A stretch of 47,198 nucleotides of DNA from UBA6168 sp964643005 (GCA_964643005.1 CAZXQI010000012.1:1-47198); one strand, 5' to 3'; shown: positions 37,142 through 46,480, numbered from the stretch's first letter. Translations and numbers: made by a program. The notes: generated by a model not told the origin, from the letters alone.

Positions 37142-38611
37142 ATGTCAAAGATTCTATCCTTTTTATTGTTAATACTCGGCGTTGCAATGCAAATGAACGC
37201 CCAGGGAAAGCACGATTTGGCGCCCTGTGGAACCTTAGACGGCAAGTCGGACTGGCTGATAAAATACCAGGCAAATCCTGCGCAGTTTCCTAAATCTAAC
37301 GAAACGATTTATGTGCCGATCACCATTCATATTGTCGGCTTAGACGACGGGAGCGGGTACTTCCCTGTCAGTAGCGTACTCGATGCTTTTTGCACTTTGA
37401 ATTCAGATTATGTGCAGGCAGGCATTCAGTTTTTTATTGAAGGCGAGTTTAATTTCATCCCAAATTCTGTTTACTACGACCACACCTTTCAGCAAGGCTC
37501 CCAGATGATGAATAAATACCGGGTGAAAAACACCATCAACTGTTATATCGTCGGAAGCCCTGCGGGGAACTGTGGCTATAGTTCTTTCAATCGGGGCATT
37601 GCTTTGGCAAAAAGCTGTATGAAAGTCAACGACCATACCTGGGCGCACGAGGTGGGGCATTACCTTTCTCTGCCGCACACTTTCTACGGCTGGGAAGGAT
37701 ACGAACATGATTATAGCGAACCGGCGCCGGCATATATCGGCAATTCCTCTGTCGAGCGGATGGACGGCAGTAACTGCGAAACAGCAGGCGACGGCTTTTG
37801 TGATACGCCGCCGGATTACCTGCCTTTCCGCTGGAATTGCAACAGTCAGCAACAGAGCAATATCGTTCAGCATGATCCCGACGGGGTTTCATTTCGTTCG
37901 GACGGTTCCTTGTTCATGTCTTATTCTGATGACAATTGCGTGGATCGTTTCTCCAACGACCAGATTGGCGCTATGCGAGCCAATTTGCAGACACAAAAAG
38001 CTTCTTACTTATACAATCAGACCCCGGCTGATACCATCACCGAATTACCAGAGTTGATTTCTCCTATCCAGGGAGAGTTGGTGGACTATTACCAGGATGT
38101 CACTTTTGAATGGACGGCCGTCGCCGGCGCTACGCATTACCTGATTGAAATCAGCCCGCTGCCTGCCTTCCCATTTGTTTTAAACAGGTACGTGGCCGAT
38201 GGAACCAGCTTTACCGCTATCGACCTCCCTCAGAATAAAACGCTACACTGGAGGATCCGACCTTTTAGCGGTCACTATACCTGTATAGGGCATGGAGAGT
38301 CGGCCTCTTTTAAGACGGGAACGCTGTCTTCTACCCAACCTATTGTAGGCGTGTCGGGCTGGAGCGTCTATCCGAATCCGGTCAGGCAGGGCGGAGAAAT
38401 CAGCGTCTGTCTCTCCAGCGCGCATCCTTTCACCATGGAAGGAAAACTATTGACTATCTCCGGACAGGCTCTCAGCGCCTTCCAGTGGGATGTGGCGCCG
38501 GGCAATCAGACCTTCAGTGTGGAGTCCCATGGGCTTCAACCTGGGATGTATTTACTACAGCTATCATCAGAGAAGGGGAGTATGAGTACGAAAGTGGCGG
38601 TAGTGAAGTAA
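37142..38611 (+). CDS. secreted M43 (pappalysin/cytophagalysin-like) zinc metalloprotease with T9SS sorting domain
   Basis: A 489-residue exported protease. The signal peptide (1-20) is followed by a catalytic domain whose zinc motif HEVGHYLSLPHTF starts at His169. The family features GDGFCDTPPDY and the Met-turn SLFMSYSDDNCVDRFS come later. An FN3-like domain spans about 300-395 (VTFEWTAVAGATHYLIEISP). The C-terminus is a type A T9SS domain (WSVYPNPVRQGGEIS, LQPGMYLLQLSSEKG). M43 enzymes cleave extracellular proteins, and several need calcium. It is divergent from the repeat protein and is followed by a terminator. Confidence 0.92.
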   Translation: MSKILSFLLLILGVAMQMNAQGKHDLAPCGTLDGKSDWLIKYQANPAQFPKSNETIYVPITIHIVGLDDGSGYFPVSSVLDAFCTLNSDYVQAGIQFFIEGEFNFIPNSVYYDHTFQQGSQMMNKYRVKNTINCYIVGSPAGNCGYSSFNRGIALAKSCMKVNDHTWAHEVGHYLSLPHTFYGWEGYEHDYSEPAPAYIGNSSVERMDGSNCETAGDGFCDTPPDYLPFRWNCNSQQQSNIVQHDPDGVSFRSDGSLFMSYSDDNCVDRFSNDQIGAMRANLQTQKASYLYNQTPADTITELPELISPIQGELVDYYQDVTFEWTAVAGATHYLIEISPLPAFPFVLNRYVADGTSFTAIDLPQNKTLHWRIRPFSGHYTCIGHGESASFKTGTLSSTQPIVGVSGWSVYPNPVRQGGEISVCLSSAHPFTMEGKLLTISGQALSAFQWDVAPGNQTFSVESHGLQPGMYLLQLSSEKGSMSTKVAVVK

Positions 38612-38670
38612 GCCTGCGTAGCCGCTTTAATTCAGACACCCTTTTTTCCATATTCTATTTTTTTTAAAAA

Positions 38671-38704
38671 AAACACCTCTTTGAAAGGCAGAGAGGTGTT
38701 TTTT
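38671..38704 (+). terminator. intrinsic terminator after the M43 protease
   Basis: A perfect ten-base stem (AAACACCTCT with AGAGGTGTTT) around an 11-base loop, with a T run on its 3' side and an A run on its 5' side. Confidence 0.82.
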
Positions 38705-38858
38705 GTTGGATCTCTGTGTTGGACAATCAGGTTCAGATGATGGTATTCGAGGGGAACCCTGCTGGGAATGACCTGGTGTTTTAGGTAGATTTATATGTTT
38801 TGCCAGGCGCTGCCAGGAATAATTTATTTACGTTCTTTGTCTCAAATCATACCATGAG

Positions 38859-39176
38859 ATGGAAAAAGCGCACAACCCCTACGATCGGCTTTTTAGGGAA
38901 ACGCTCTCCAAACTAAATGATGGCAATCTCAAATCCTGTGAGAAGCTCATAGAATCCGAACTCAAAGGCGCCGAATTTATCGGGCAAAATGAATTACAGG
39001 AATTGTATGATTTCCTGAAAAATTATGTCGAAGAAAAAAAACAGCGATTAAAAACCTGTCTGCTTGTCATAGGGATTCTCCTATTCTCGCCAAATAATGC
39101 AAGCCTGTACCGGAGCAAAAGCAGTGGTAAAAATCATTTTCCAGAGAGGAATACGGGCAAACTTTTCATTTTATAA
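38859..39176 (+). CDS. small hypothetical protein
   Basis: A 105-residue frame starting MEKAHNPYDRLFRETLSKLN. The first 65 residues are acidic/basic and helical and look like genuine protein. The remainder, after an A8 run at 39033-39040, includes a hydrophobic stretch (TCLLVIGILLFSP) and a less convincing tail, so a frameshift at the homopolymer is possible. I do not recognise the family. Its stop overlaps the stop of the convergent steroid-reductase-like gene by 6 bp. Confidence 0.45.
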   Translation: MEKAHNPYDRLFRETLSKLNDGNLKSCEKLIESELKGAEFIGQNELQELYDFLKNYVEEKKQRLKTCLLVIGILLFSPNNASLYRSKSSGKNHFPERNTGKLFIL

Positions 39177-39929
39177 AATCATTGGAAAAACGGCAGTCCT
39201 TTCTTTGGGGTAGTCTTCAAATTTCTGCCGATACCAGCGGTGGTGGCTGAGCGAGCGGGGAACGAGGTTGGCCGCCGTCCAGATGGCAAAACTCAGAGCC
39301 GGCAGGTTCCAGCACAGGACGGCAAACCCCGTCCACTCGACGACTTCTCCGAAATGATTGGGACAGGAAATCCACCTGAACATTCCTCCTTGCGGAATTT
39401 TGTAGCCGGTCTCGCCGGGCTTTCTGAGATTGACTAAGATGCGGTCTGATTGCATATTGACGGCCATGCCGCCAAAGAAGAGTAGGACGCCGATGAAGAA
39501 ATTGGCCTGTAAAAAGAATCCGTCGGGAAATGGCGTGGCGACAGAGCCGAGAAAATAGCCGTTGAGGCCGGCGTTCATCAGATTGAAAAACACGGCGAAT
39601 ATCATGATACTCAAAGGGATACGCCTTTTTTTCATCCGGGCGTAAATGGGATAAATGATGCTGCGGTTGAAGTAGTGCCCCATCCACAGCGCAAATACAA
39701 ACCACATCCCAGCCGTCTTTTCATTTTCTCCTGAAAGGAAGAACCAGGCGAAGGTCGCAGGCGATACAAGTTCCATGAGTATCCAGCCCAGCCGATAGGG
39801 AAGGAGCGGCCCCCAGCCCGTAGAAGTATGGCGACCGTAAGGGGCGGTAATTTTTAGTTGTACCGGAATCAGCAAAAATGCGCAGGCTATCCAGCACCAG
39901 GTAATTGTATTTAAGGTATTGGCACTCAT
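39171..39929 (-). CDS. membrane protein of the steroid 5-alpha-reductase C-terminal domain family
   Basis: A 252-residue inner-membrane protein with about six hydrophobic helices. The C-terminal half has the signatures of the 3-oxo-5-alpha-steroid 4-dehydrogenase domain (PF02544): FGGMAVNMQSDRILVNLRKP, YKIPQGGMFRWISCPNHFGE with EVVEWTGFA, and SHHRWYRQKFEDYPKERTAV. Family members reduce enone double bonds of steroids or long-chain enoyl lipids using NADPH. Bacterial members have unknown substrates. Its coding strand matches sbcC, 128 bp upstream, but the two are unlikely to be functionally tied. Confidence 0.9.
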   Translation of the reverse strand: MSANTLNTITWCWIACAFLLIPVQLKITAPYGRHTSTGWGPLLPYRLGWILMELVSPATFAWFFLSGENEKTAGMWFVFALWMGHYFNRSIIYPIYARMKKRRIPLSIMIFAVFFNLMNAGLNGYFLGSVATPFPDGFFLQANFFIGVLLFFGGMAVNMQSDRILVNLRKPGETGYKIPQGGMFRWISCPNHFGEVVEWTGFAVLCWNLPALSFAIWTAANLVPRSLSHHRWYRQKFEDYPKERTAVFPMIL

Positions 39930-40057
39930 TGTGTGTTCCTTCTGTGGGCAGAAAGCCCGGTTAAAACGTAAATAGCGCTTTTGAGGCTTCGTCTTACAGC
40001 CTGGCTACTGGTTATCGCCAAACTTAGCAAGACCCGTTTTCTCGTATTTCAACCCCG

Positions 40058-43000
40058 TCAGACGATTAGCGCTTCGCTGAGGCCTCCGCCCTTTTTGACG
40101 ATTTGGATTTGGGTTGAAATGCGCTCCTTGAGTTCTTTCACGTGAGAAATAATTCCGATGGTCTTACCTCTGGCCTGAAGGTTTTCGAGGGTGGAGATGG
40201 CTATGTCTAAGGTCTGGTCGTCTAAGGAGCCGAAGCCCTCGTCAATGAACAGAGATTGAATATTGGCCTTGTTTCCGGCTAAGTCAGACAAGCCCAGCGC
40301 CAGCGCCAGACTGACTAAAAAGCTCTCTCCACCCGAAAGGGTGCTCATTGGGCGGACATTGTCTGCCTGTTCCGTGTCTTTAATGTCTATTTCCAGAATA
40401 TCGTCGGAGCGCTTCAGAATGACGTAGCGGCCGTACAGATTTTGAAGGTGCTTATTGGCCAGTTGCACGAGTTTTTGCAGGGTAAGGCTCTGGGCAAAGC
40501 TGCGGAATTTCTTGCCGTCATTGGAGCCGATGAGGTGGTACATGGCCGTCCAGCGGTCATAAATACTGCGCTGGGTTTTTATTTCCGACAGTAATTGCTG
40601 CGCCTGGACTTCCTTTTGTTTGTTGTCTTCTAATTGTTGCTTCAGGGCGCCGATAGCCTGCTGGATTTGCTGTTCGCTTTCTTTCAGCCTTAAAACTTCC
40701 TCTGCGAGTTGCGCCGCCGTTTTTTCTGTGAGGGCGAGGGCATTGGCACTGTCGAGGTTCTTTTGGGAAAGGCTGAGCTGAGATTTCAGGTTTTCCTCTC
40801 GCTTTTTTAACTCCGCCACTATCCGATCAATTTGTGCGGCTTTTTCTTCCGGCAGAATGGCGCTCCGCAATTCTGCTAATGAAGCGAAGCCCGCCTTTTT
40901 TAGATCACTTTCTAAAGCAATGGATATTTCTCCCCTGCCTTTTTCAGCTTTCTCCAATTGCGCTGCGAGGCTTTCGAGCCTGTGGCGAGCGGCGTCCAGC
41001 TCTTCCTTGTTTTTATCAAAACCCGCTTTCGCCTCGTCGGCGGACTTTTGTAAGCGATCCAGTTCGTTCAACAGGCGCTCCCTTTCCTCTGCCGGATTTT
41101 TATTTTCAAAAATAGAGAAGCGCTCCTTTTCCAAATCAGAAAGGGTGGCGCCTTCCTTTTCAACCGCATCGCATAGCGCCTGATATTTTTGACCGGACTC
41201 AGCCAGGCTTTCTTTTTGCTGCCGGATTTCCTGCCTTGCCAATTCCTCTTGCCGCTCATTCTCAGCGAGTTGCATTTTTTTGTCAGAATATTCCTTTTCC
41301 ATGCCCTCCATTTCCTGAAAGATAAAGCCGGTCTTTTCAACCGAAAATTTCCAGCCATACCTGTCCATCAGGCTTTCTAATTGCACAACTTCCTGTCTGG
41401 ATTTTTCTTTCAGATCTTCCAATGCCTCCGTGCGGCTTTTCAAATTATTCTGGTAAGCGGCCAACTCAAAATTGCGCTCCTTCAACTGATTTTCCAGACT
41501 GGAGACTGTTTCCTCGCGGGTGGAGATTTGTCTGTCTAATTCGACGAGTCCCGCCCTGGATTGCCTTTTTGCCAGCAATATATTTTCCGAAGAATTAATT
41601 TTCTCTAAAAGCTGGCTGACGCTTGAGATGGAGAAATCTTCTTCTGAAAGGTTTGGAAACGGTTTGGCTATTTTTCGCTCAAGGCTGGAAAGCTGAAGCT
41701 CTAATTTAGTCAGCTCTCCCGATTCAGGTTCTTCTATTCGCTCAATGCCGAGGTAAATCTGTTGGAGGCGGCCGGTCAGCTTAGCTATAGCCTGTTGCCA
41801 TTTGCTGTGCTCATTTTTGGCTTTTTCAAACTCCGCTTTAGTCTGATCCACGTAAGCTTTTACCTCGTGTTCCCTGAAAGGGTGGTGGACAGAGAAGCAA
41901 AGCGGGCATGGTTCTCCCTCCTTTAATTCCGCCCGATCCTTGTCGTAATTGACGATTTGGATTTGCTGGAGATAAAGTTCCTCTTTGTAATTTTTGAAAA
42001 TTTCTGCGGCGCTCTCCTCGTCCTGCAGGCTCAGCAATGCTTTGAGGTGCGCCAGTTCCTCTGCGCGCAGACTTTCTAAGCGCTCTTTCAGCCGAACCGT
42101 TTCAGCCAGCGCCTGATTGTACTCCGCACTCAGTGAATGGAAGTTTTTGGCGCTTTCGGTCTGGCGAGAAAGGTCTTCGATATCCTGCGCCATTTTTTCC
42201 AGCAGTTCCTGGCGGCTGGGGACAAACTCGTCTGGCGCCTCTTTTTGAAATGCGGAGAGCAATTCATTTAAGCCTGCATTTTCTACAGCCAGTTTTTTGT
42301 TCAGGGTCTCTGTTGCGGCGGTCGTTTCCTGAACTTTTTGCTGTAGAGCCTGCCGCTCCTTTACGAGATTGCTCTGTGCCTGAATTTTTTCTTTCAACTG
42401 CCCCGAAAGTAGGCGGATAGCCGGCAAATTCTTTCCCAGCGATTCCATGACTTTGCGCTCTTCTAACCATTGCCGGAGCCTCGTACCCGATTGATCGAGT
42501 TGAGCGATTTTTTCTTCAAGTTCCTTTAAGCGGGCGTCGGCATTCGATTTCTTTTGCCGCCAGCCTGCCAGTTCGCTGTTTAGTTGGTTCAGCGCTTTCT
42601 TACCTGCTTCGATATTTTGATCGCGCCTGCTCACGTCCTCAAAAAGCCGGAGGGATTCGGGCTGTTTGCTTTTGAGCGCTTCGAAGCTCTTCCGCCTTTC
42701 TTCCAATACCTGCTTTACCTGAACCGCCACAATTTCCAGTGTACCTCTTTGTTTTTTTAAAAAATCAGTCTCATTAACGAGTCTTTCTACTTCCCGATGG
42801 AGGTCGTCCAGACGGGCGAGATTGAGGTGTAGGGGGATGGTCTTCCGGTGGCGTTCTAAGCTTTCTTCGTCTGCCCTGATTTTTGTTTTTTCGACGGCTG
42901 CCGCTTCCAATCCTGCTTTGCTGCCAGCAATCTGCATTTTCAGCTCTTCCAGCTTTTCCAACCATTGCAGGCTCTTATTGGCCTGATCTAAAGCGAGTTT

Positions 43001-43708
43001 TAGCGCCCCACCCTCCTTTTCTTTATTTTTTAAAATGGCTTTTTTTTCTTCTAATTCTTCTTTTGAAAAAACCATTAGCGCCTTCTGATGCGCGACCAGC
43101 TCATTCAGTTTTTTTTCTTCCATGCGAAAGCGTTCGAGGGCGGCCATTGACAGCCGGCTGTAGATTTCCGTGCCGGTGATGTGCTCCAGCAATTCGCTGC
43201 GCTCGCCGGAAGGCGCCTTCAGGAATGCGACAAATTCCCCCTGCGCCAGCAGGACGGAGCGGGTGAAGCGCTGAAAATCCAGCCCCGTTATTTGCACAAC
43301 CAGCTCGTTAACTTCCTGCACTTTCGTTGCTAAGATGTGGAACTCGTTCGTCCTTTCGTTTAGCTCGCCTATTTCCCGCGATGTTTTGAAATTATTTCCC
43401 TTCTTCGATCGGGTAGCTTCGACCCTCCAACGAGCGGCATATCGCCGATTGCCCACTTCAAATTCACAGGTAGCGTAGCCCTCGCCGGCGCCAAAAGAAA
43501 GCGCCTGCTCGCCTTTGGCCTTCGGAGCTCTGCTGATTTTGCCGTATAGAGCCAGCGTGAGGGCGTCTAAGACAGTGGTCTTCCCCGCGCCCGTGTCGCC
43601 GGTGATGGCAAAAAGGCCGCTATCCGACAGAGGAGGGGAGGTAAAGTCAATATCAACCTCGGATCGGAGGGAGTGGAGATTTTTGAAATGTATGCGGCGA
43701 ATCAGCAT
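40058..43708 (-). CDS. sbcC: SbcC-like exonuclease subunit (Rad50-type SMC ATPase)
   Basis: A 1216-residue ATPase. The N-terminal half of the nucleotide-binding domain has Walker A GDTGAGKT at residues 37-44 and the LLAQGEF.AFLKA segment. Two very long coiled-coil arms (about 190-580 and 640-1050) flank a zinc hook CPLC at 601-604. The ABC signature LSGGESFLVSLALALGLSDL and Walker B SLFIDEGFGSLD lie near the C-terminus. With the nuclease SbcD it processes hairpins and double-strand ends of DNA. sbcD is not adjacent. It follows the Nudix gene by 3 bp, so the two are probably co-transcribed. Confidence 0.93.
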   Translation of the reverse strand: MLIRRIHFKNLHSLRSEVDIDFTSPPLSDSGLFAITGDTGAGKTTVLDALTLALYGKISRAPKAKGEQALSFGAGEGYATCEFEVGNRRYAARWRVEATRSKKGNNFKTSREIGELNERTNEFHILATKVQEVNELVVQITGLDFQRFTRSVLLAQGEFVAFLKAPSGERSELLEHITGTEIYSRLSMAALERFRMEEKKLNELVAHQKALMVFSKEELEEKKAILKNKEKEGGALKLALDQANKSLQWLEKLEELKMQIAGSKAGLEAAAVEKTKIRADEESLERHRKTIPLHLNLARLDDLHREVERLVNETDFLKKQRGTLEIVAVQVKQVLEERRKSFEALKSKQPESLRLFEDVSRRDQNIEAGKKALNQLNSELAGWRQKKSNADARLKELEEKIAQLDQSGTRLRQWLEERKVMESLGKNLPAIRLLSGQLKEKIQAQSNLVKERQALQQKVQETTAATETLNKKLAVENAGLNELLSAFQKEAPDEFVPSRQELLEKMAQDIEDLSRQTESAKNFHSLSAEYNQALAETVRLKERLESLRAEELAHLKALLSLQDEESAAEIFKNYKEELYLQQIQIVNYDKDRAELKEGEPCPLCFSVHHPFREHEVKAYVDQTKAEFEKAKNEHSKWQQAIAKLTGRLQQIYLGIERIEEPESGELTKLELQLSSLERKIAKPFPNLSEEDFSISSVSQLLEKINSSENILLAKRQSRAGLVELDRQISTREETVSSLENQLKERNFELAAYQNNLKSRTEALEDLKEKSRQEVVQLESLMDRYGWKFSVEKTGFIFQEMEGMEKEYSDKKMQLAENERQEELARQEIRQQKESLAESGQKYQALCDAVEKEGATLSDLEKERFSIFENKNPAEERERLLNELDRLQKSADEAKAGFDKNKEELDAARHRLESLAAQLEKAEKGRGEISIALESDLKKAGFASLAELRSAILPEEKAAQIDRIVAELKKREENLKSQLSLSQKNLDSANALALTEKTAAQLAEEVLRLKESEQQIQQAIGALKQQLEDNKQKEVQAQQLLSEIKTQRSIYDRWTAMYHLIGSNDGKKFRSFAQSLTLQKLVQLANKHLQNLYGRYVILKRSDDILEIDIKDTEQADNVRPMSTLSGGESFLVSLALALGLSDLAGNKANIQSLFIDEGFGSLDDQTLDIAISTLENLQARGKTIGIISHVKELKERISTQIQIVKKGGGLSEALIV

Positions 43709-43711
43709 TGT

Positions 43712-44356
43712 TTATTTTTTACCTCCTTTTTCAATGGCTGTTTTGGCATTGTTCAGGGTGTCGAGTATGCTGCCGTATGCCTTTTCAGGTTGTTCCAAAA
43801 AGGCGCCGAGGTCTTTCCAGACTGCCAGTTCGATGCCTTCTTCTCGCTGGGGAGTCAGCGCAGTTTGGTCGGTTTTCATCAGGAACCAGTGAGTGGTTTT
43901 CAGGATGCGCCTGTCGTTTTGGCGGTAGGTGTGCAGGGTGTCTGCTAAGGGCGCCCCAAGAGATAGCTGAGAGAGACCGGTTTCTTCCTGCACCTCCCGC
44001 AGAGCTGTGACGGAGGGCGTTTCTCCTTCTTCCGCTTTTCCTTTCGGCAGATCCCAATAACCCAGCCGGTGAATCATCAGCACCTGATTCTTTGAATTAA
44101 GCACCACGCCGCCGGCAGCGCTAATCAACTTATAGACAGACTGAAAATCTGCCCAGAGTTTTTCAAAATTTTCGTGAAAAACGACCACCTTTTCAAATCG
44201 GTCGGTCTTTTCTAACTGGTCAATGATGTTCAGTAAAAATTTGCGGTTGCCGGAATAGCGCAGCAAAAGGTGTTTTTCAAAAAGAGGAGCGACCGAGAGG
44301 AATTCTGTCGCTCTGGTAAGGAACAGGGGCGTTCCGTTGATGTAAATTTTATACAT
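43712..44356 (-). CDS. Nudix hydrolase
   Basis: A 214-residue protein. The Nudix box fits the consensus exactly: Gly106, Glu112, then REVQEETGL at 120-128. It sits in a domain starting SAAGGVVLNSKN. The first 75 residues (MYKIYINGTPLFLT...) form an extra domain seen in some Bacteroidota Nudix proteins. Nudix enzymes hydrolyse nucleoside diphosphates linked to another group; the substrate here is unknown. The frame is open to 44425, but the start at 44356 fits better. It heads a minus-strand unit with sbcC and is divergent from pyrE with 95 bp between them. Confidence 0.9.
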   Translation of the reverse strand: MYKIYINGTPLFLTRATEFLSVAPLFEKHLLLRYSGNRKFLLNIIDQLEKTDRFEKVVVFHENFEKLWADFQSVYKLISAAGGVVLNSKNQVLMIHRLGYWDLPKGKAEEGETPSVTALREVQEETGLSQLSLGAPLADTLHTYRQNDRRILKTTHWFLMKTDQTALTPQREEGIELAVWKDLGAFLEQPEKAYGSILDTLNNAKTAIEKGGKK

Positions 44357-44451
44357 TTGCCGTCCTTTTTTTTCCCTGGCAATTGGCAGTCTAAGGTTAA
44401 TTTTTAAAAAAAAATATGCTGTCATGAACCAGAGTTTAACCGCCGCCTACC

Positions 44452-45069
44452 ATGAATTTTGCTTCGGAAGTTGCCAAACGATTGCTGCAAATAAAAGCAA
44501 TAAAACTAAGCCCGCAAAAGCCTTTTACCTGGGCTTCGGGGATTCAGTCGCCGATATATTGCGACAATCGCATCGTGCTTTCTCACCCTGAAGTGCGGGA
44601 CTTTATCAAGCAGTGCCTGATTGAAAAGTCGAAAGATTTTGAAGCCTTTGACGCCGTGGCGGGCGTGGCCACTGCAGGGATAGCGCATGGGGCATTATTG
44701 GCGGACGCTTTGAAACTACCTTACGCCTATATTCGTAATAAACCCAAAGACCACGGCAGGCAAAATCTCATCGAAGGCGAATTGCCTAAAGGGGCAAAGG
44801 TATTAGTGGTGGAAGATTTGATTTCTACGGGGGGAAGCAGTCTGGCAGCCGTGCAGGGCGTCCGGGACGCCGGTTGCAAAGTGGTGGGCGCGCTGGCTAT
44901 TTTTTCCTATAATTTTGAAAAGGCAAACAGAGCCTTTAAGGAAGCCGCCTGCCCGTTGAAAACCCTGTCCAACTACGATGTACTCATCCGGGAGGCGCTG
45001 GCTATCAAATACATTAATTTAATTGATGTGGATATGCTGACCACTTGGCGGACAAAAATCGGGGGCTAA
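44452..45069 (+). CDS. pyrE: orotate phosphoribosyltransferase
   Basis: A 205-residue cytoplasmic enzyme. It joins orotate and PRPP to give orotidine 5'-phosphate in pyrimidine synthesis. The PRPP-binding motif VLVVEDLISTGGSS is at residues 117-130. The substrate segments FTWASGIQSPIYCDNR (about 25-40) and RNKPKDHGRQNLIEG (about 95-109) are family-typical. The rest of the pyrimidine pathway is not in the window. No leader attenuator was recognised. Confidence 0.95.
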   Translation: MNFASEVAKRLLQIKAIKLSPQKPFTWASGIQSPIYCDNRIVLSHPEVRDFIKQCLIEKSKDFEAFDAVAGVATAGIAHGALLADALKLPYAYIRNKPKDHGRQNLIEGELPKGAKVLVVEDLISTGGSSLAAVQGVRDAGCKVVGALAIFSYNFEKANRAFKEAACPLKTLSNYDVLIREALAIKYINLIDVDMLTTWRTKIGG

Positions 45070-45285
45070 AAAGGAGGAAAAGCGGGTAACAATTTTAGAA
45101 AATTCAGGTTCAATAGAACTCATTTTCTAACTTGCAGCCGAAATCAGAAGGTTTTTACCGGATGAAAAATGGGGGACAGGCGAGGTAAATTTAAATTGCG
45201 AATGCTGTTTTCAATATTTTCCATGTCGTTTTAATCCTACCATACTAACTATTTGAAATCGAATATAATACCTAATTAACTGTAG

Positions 45286-45310
45286 CTCTTAAGCGCTAAT
45301 GCGCTGAGAG
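45286..45310 (+). promoter_or_regulatory. hairpin in the leader of the M42 peptidase gene
   Basis: CTCTTAAGCGC and GCGCTGAGAG form a ten-pair stem with one bulged A and a TAAT loop. It ends 20 bp before the ATG at 45331, so it could influence ribosome access. No known riboswitch was recognised. Confidence 0.4.
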
Positions 45311-45330
45311 GCAAAATCGCACAAAAAAGA

Positions 45331-46407
45331 ATGGCAATTATTACGACCCGTTCAGAGACATTTCTGAAAAACTATTTAAACAACGCTTCACCTACCGGCT
45401 TTGAAGCCCCCGGCCAAAAACTCTGGCTGGAATATCTCAAACCTCATTTAGACGAATGGCATTTAGACAACTACGGAACGGCTTATGGCGTCGTCAATCC
45501 CGGTGCGGATTACAGAGTCGTCATTGAAGGCCATGCCGACGAAATTTCCTGGTTTGTCAATTTTATTTCGGAGGAAGGATTCATTCACGTCATTCGCAAT
45601 GGCGGCAGCGACCAGCAGATAGCTCCTTCCAAGCGGGTAAACATTCACGGCGACAAGGGTCTTGTAAAAGGCGTATTCGGATGGCCGGCCATTCACACCC
45701 GCACCAACGAAGATAAAATCACGCCCAAACTGGATAATATTTTCATTGACGTCGGCGCCAAAGACAAAAAGGAAGTGCTCGCAATGGGGATTCATGTGGG
45801 CTGCGTCATTACCTACGAGGACGAGTACATGGTGCTGAACGACCGCTACTATGTGGGTCGGGCTCTGGACAATCGCATGGGAGGATTTTGCATTGCAGAA
45901 GTGGCCAGACTGCTTCACGAAAACAAGGTGAAACTGCCCTATACCCTCTACGTGGTGAACTCTGTGCAGGAAGAAATCGGCCTGCGGGGCGCGCAAATGG
46001 TGGCTGAAACGATAAAACCTCACGCTGCTATCGTGACCGACGTGACGCATGACACCTCTACTCCTTTGATGGAAAAGAAAACCCTGGGCGACGTCAAGGC
46101 GGGCGAAGGCCCCTCCGTGACTTATGCACCGGCGGTTCAAAACAAGCTGCGCCAGTTAATCCTCGACACCGCTGCGGAAAAAGAAATCCCCGTTCAACTG
46201 GAAGCCGCATCCCGCTCCACAGGAACGGATACGGACGCCTTCGCCTACAGCAACGGCGGAGTGCCCTCTGCGCTGATTTCTCTGCCTCTGCGCTATATGC
46301 ACACCACTGTGGAGATGGCGCATAAAAAAGATGTGGAGAATGTAATCCGACTCATTTACGAATCGCTACAGAAAATTGAGCGAGGCCATAATTTCAAGTA
46401 TTTCTGA
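45331..46407 (+). CDS. M42 family metallopeptidase (dinuclear aminopeptidase)
   Basis: A 358-residue cytoplasmic aminopeptidase of the M42 (glutamyl aminopeptidase/endoglucanase-like) family. Metal and catalytic residues are in place: His68 and Asp70 in GHADEI, Asp180 in RALDNRMGG, Glu214-Glu215 in VQEEIGLRGA, Asp237 in VTDVTHD and His324 in YMHTTVE. These enzymes form dodecameric shells that trim peptides to amino acids. Here it could finish digestion of peptides released by the secreted proteases. It is transcribed alone and ends at a perfect inverted repeat. Confidence 0.95.
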   Translation: MAIITTRSETFLKNYLNNASPTGFEAPGQKLWLEYLKPHLDEWHLDNYGTAYGVVNPGADYRVVIEGHADEISWFVNFISEEGFIHVIRNGGSDQQIAPSKRVNIHGDKGLVKGVFGWPAIHTRTNEDKITPKLDNIFIDVGAKDKKEVLAMGIHVGCVITYEDEYMVLNDRYYVGRALDNRMGGFCIAEVARLLHENKVKLPYTLYVVNSVQEEIGLRGAQMVAETIKPHAAIVTDVTHDTSTPLMEKKTLGDVKAGEGPSVTYAPAVQNKLRQLILDTAAEKEIPVQLEAASRSTGTDTDAFAYSNGGVPSALISLPLRYMHTTVEMAHKKDVENVIRLIYESLQKIERGHNFKYF

Positions 46408-46423
46408 TGGGTCGGATAATGGA

Positions 46424-46480
46424 TAAATGACAAACGGATAAAACAGGGCATGAGCGTCTGTTTTATCCGTTTGTCATTTA
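46424..46480. terminator. perfect 23-bp inverted repeat between convergent genes
   Basis: The left arm 46424-46446 (TAAATGACAAACGGATAAAA then CAG) pairs completely with 46458-46480 around an 11-base loop. It lies 17 bp after the M42 stop and 25 bp from the stop of the opposing gene. It is probably a bidirectional terminator, although no outer T tract flanks it on either strand and the arms are unusually long. Confidence 0.6.
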
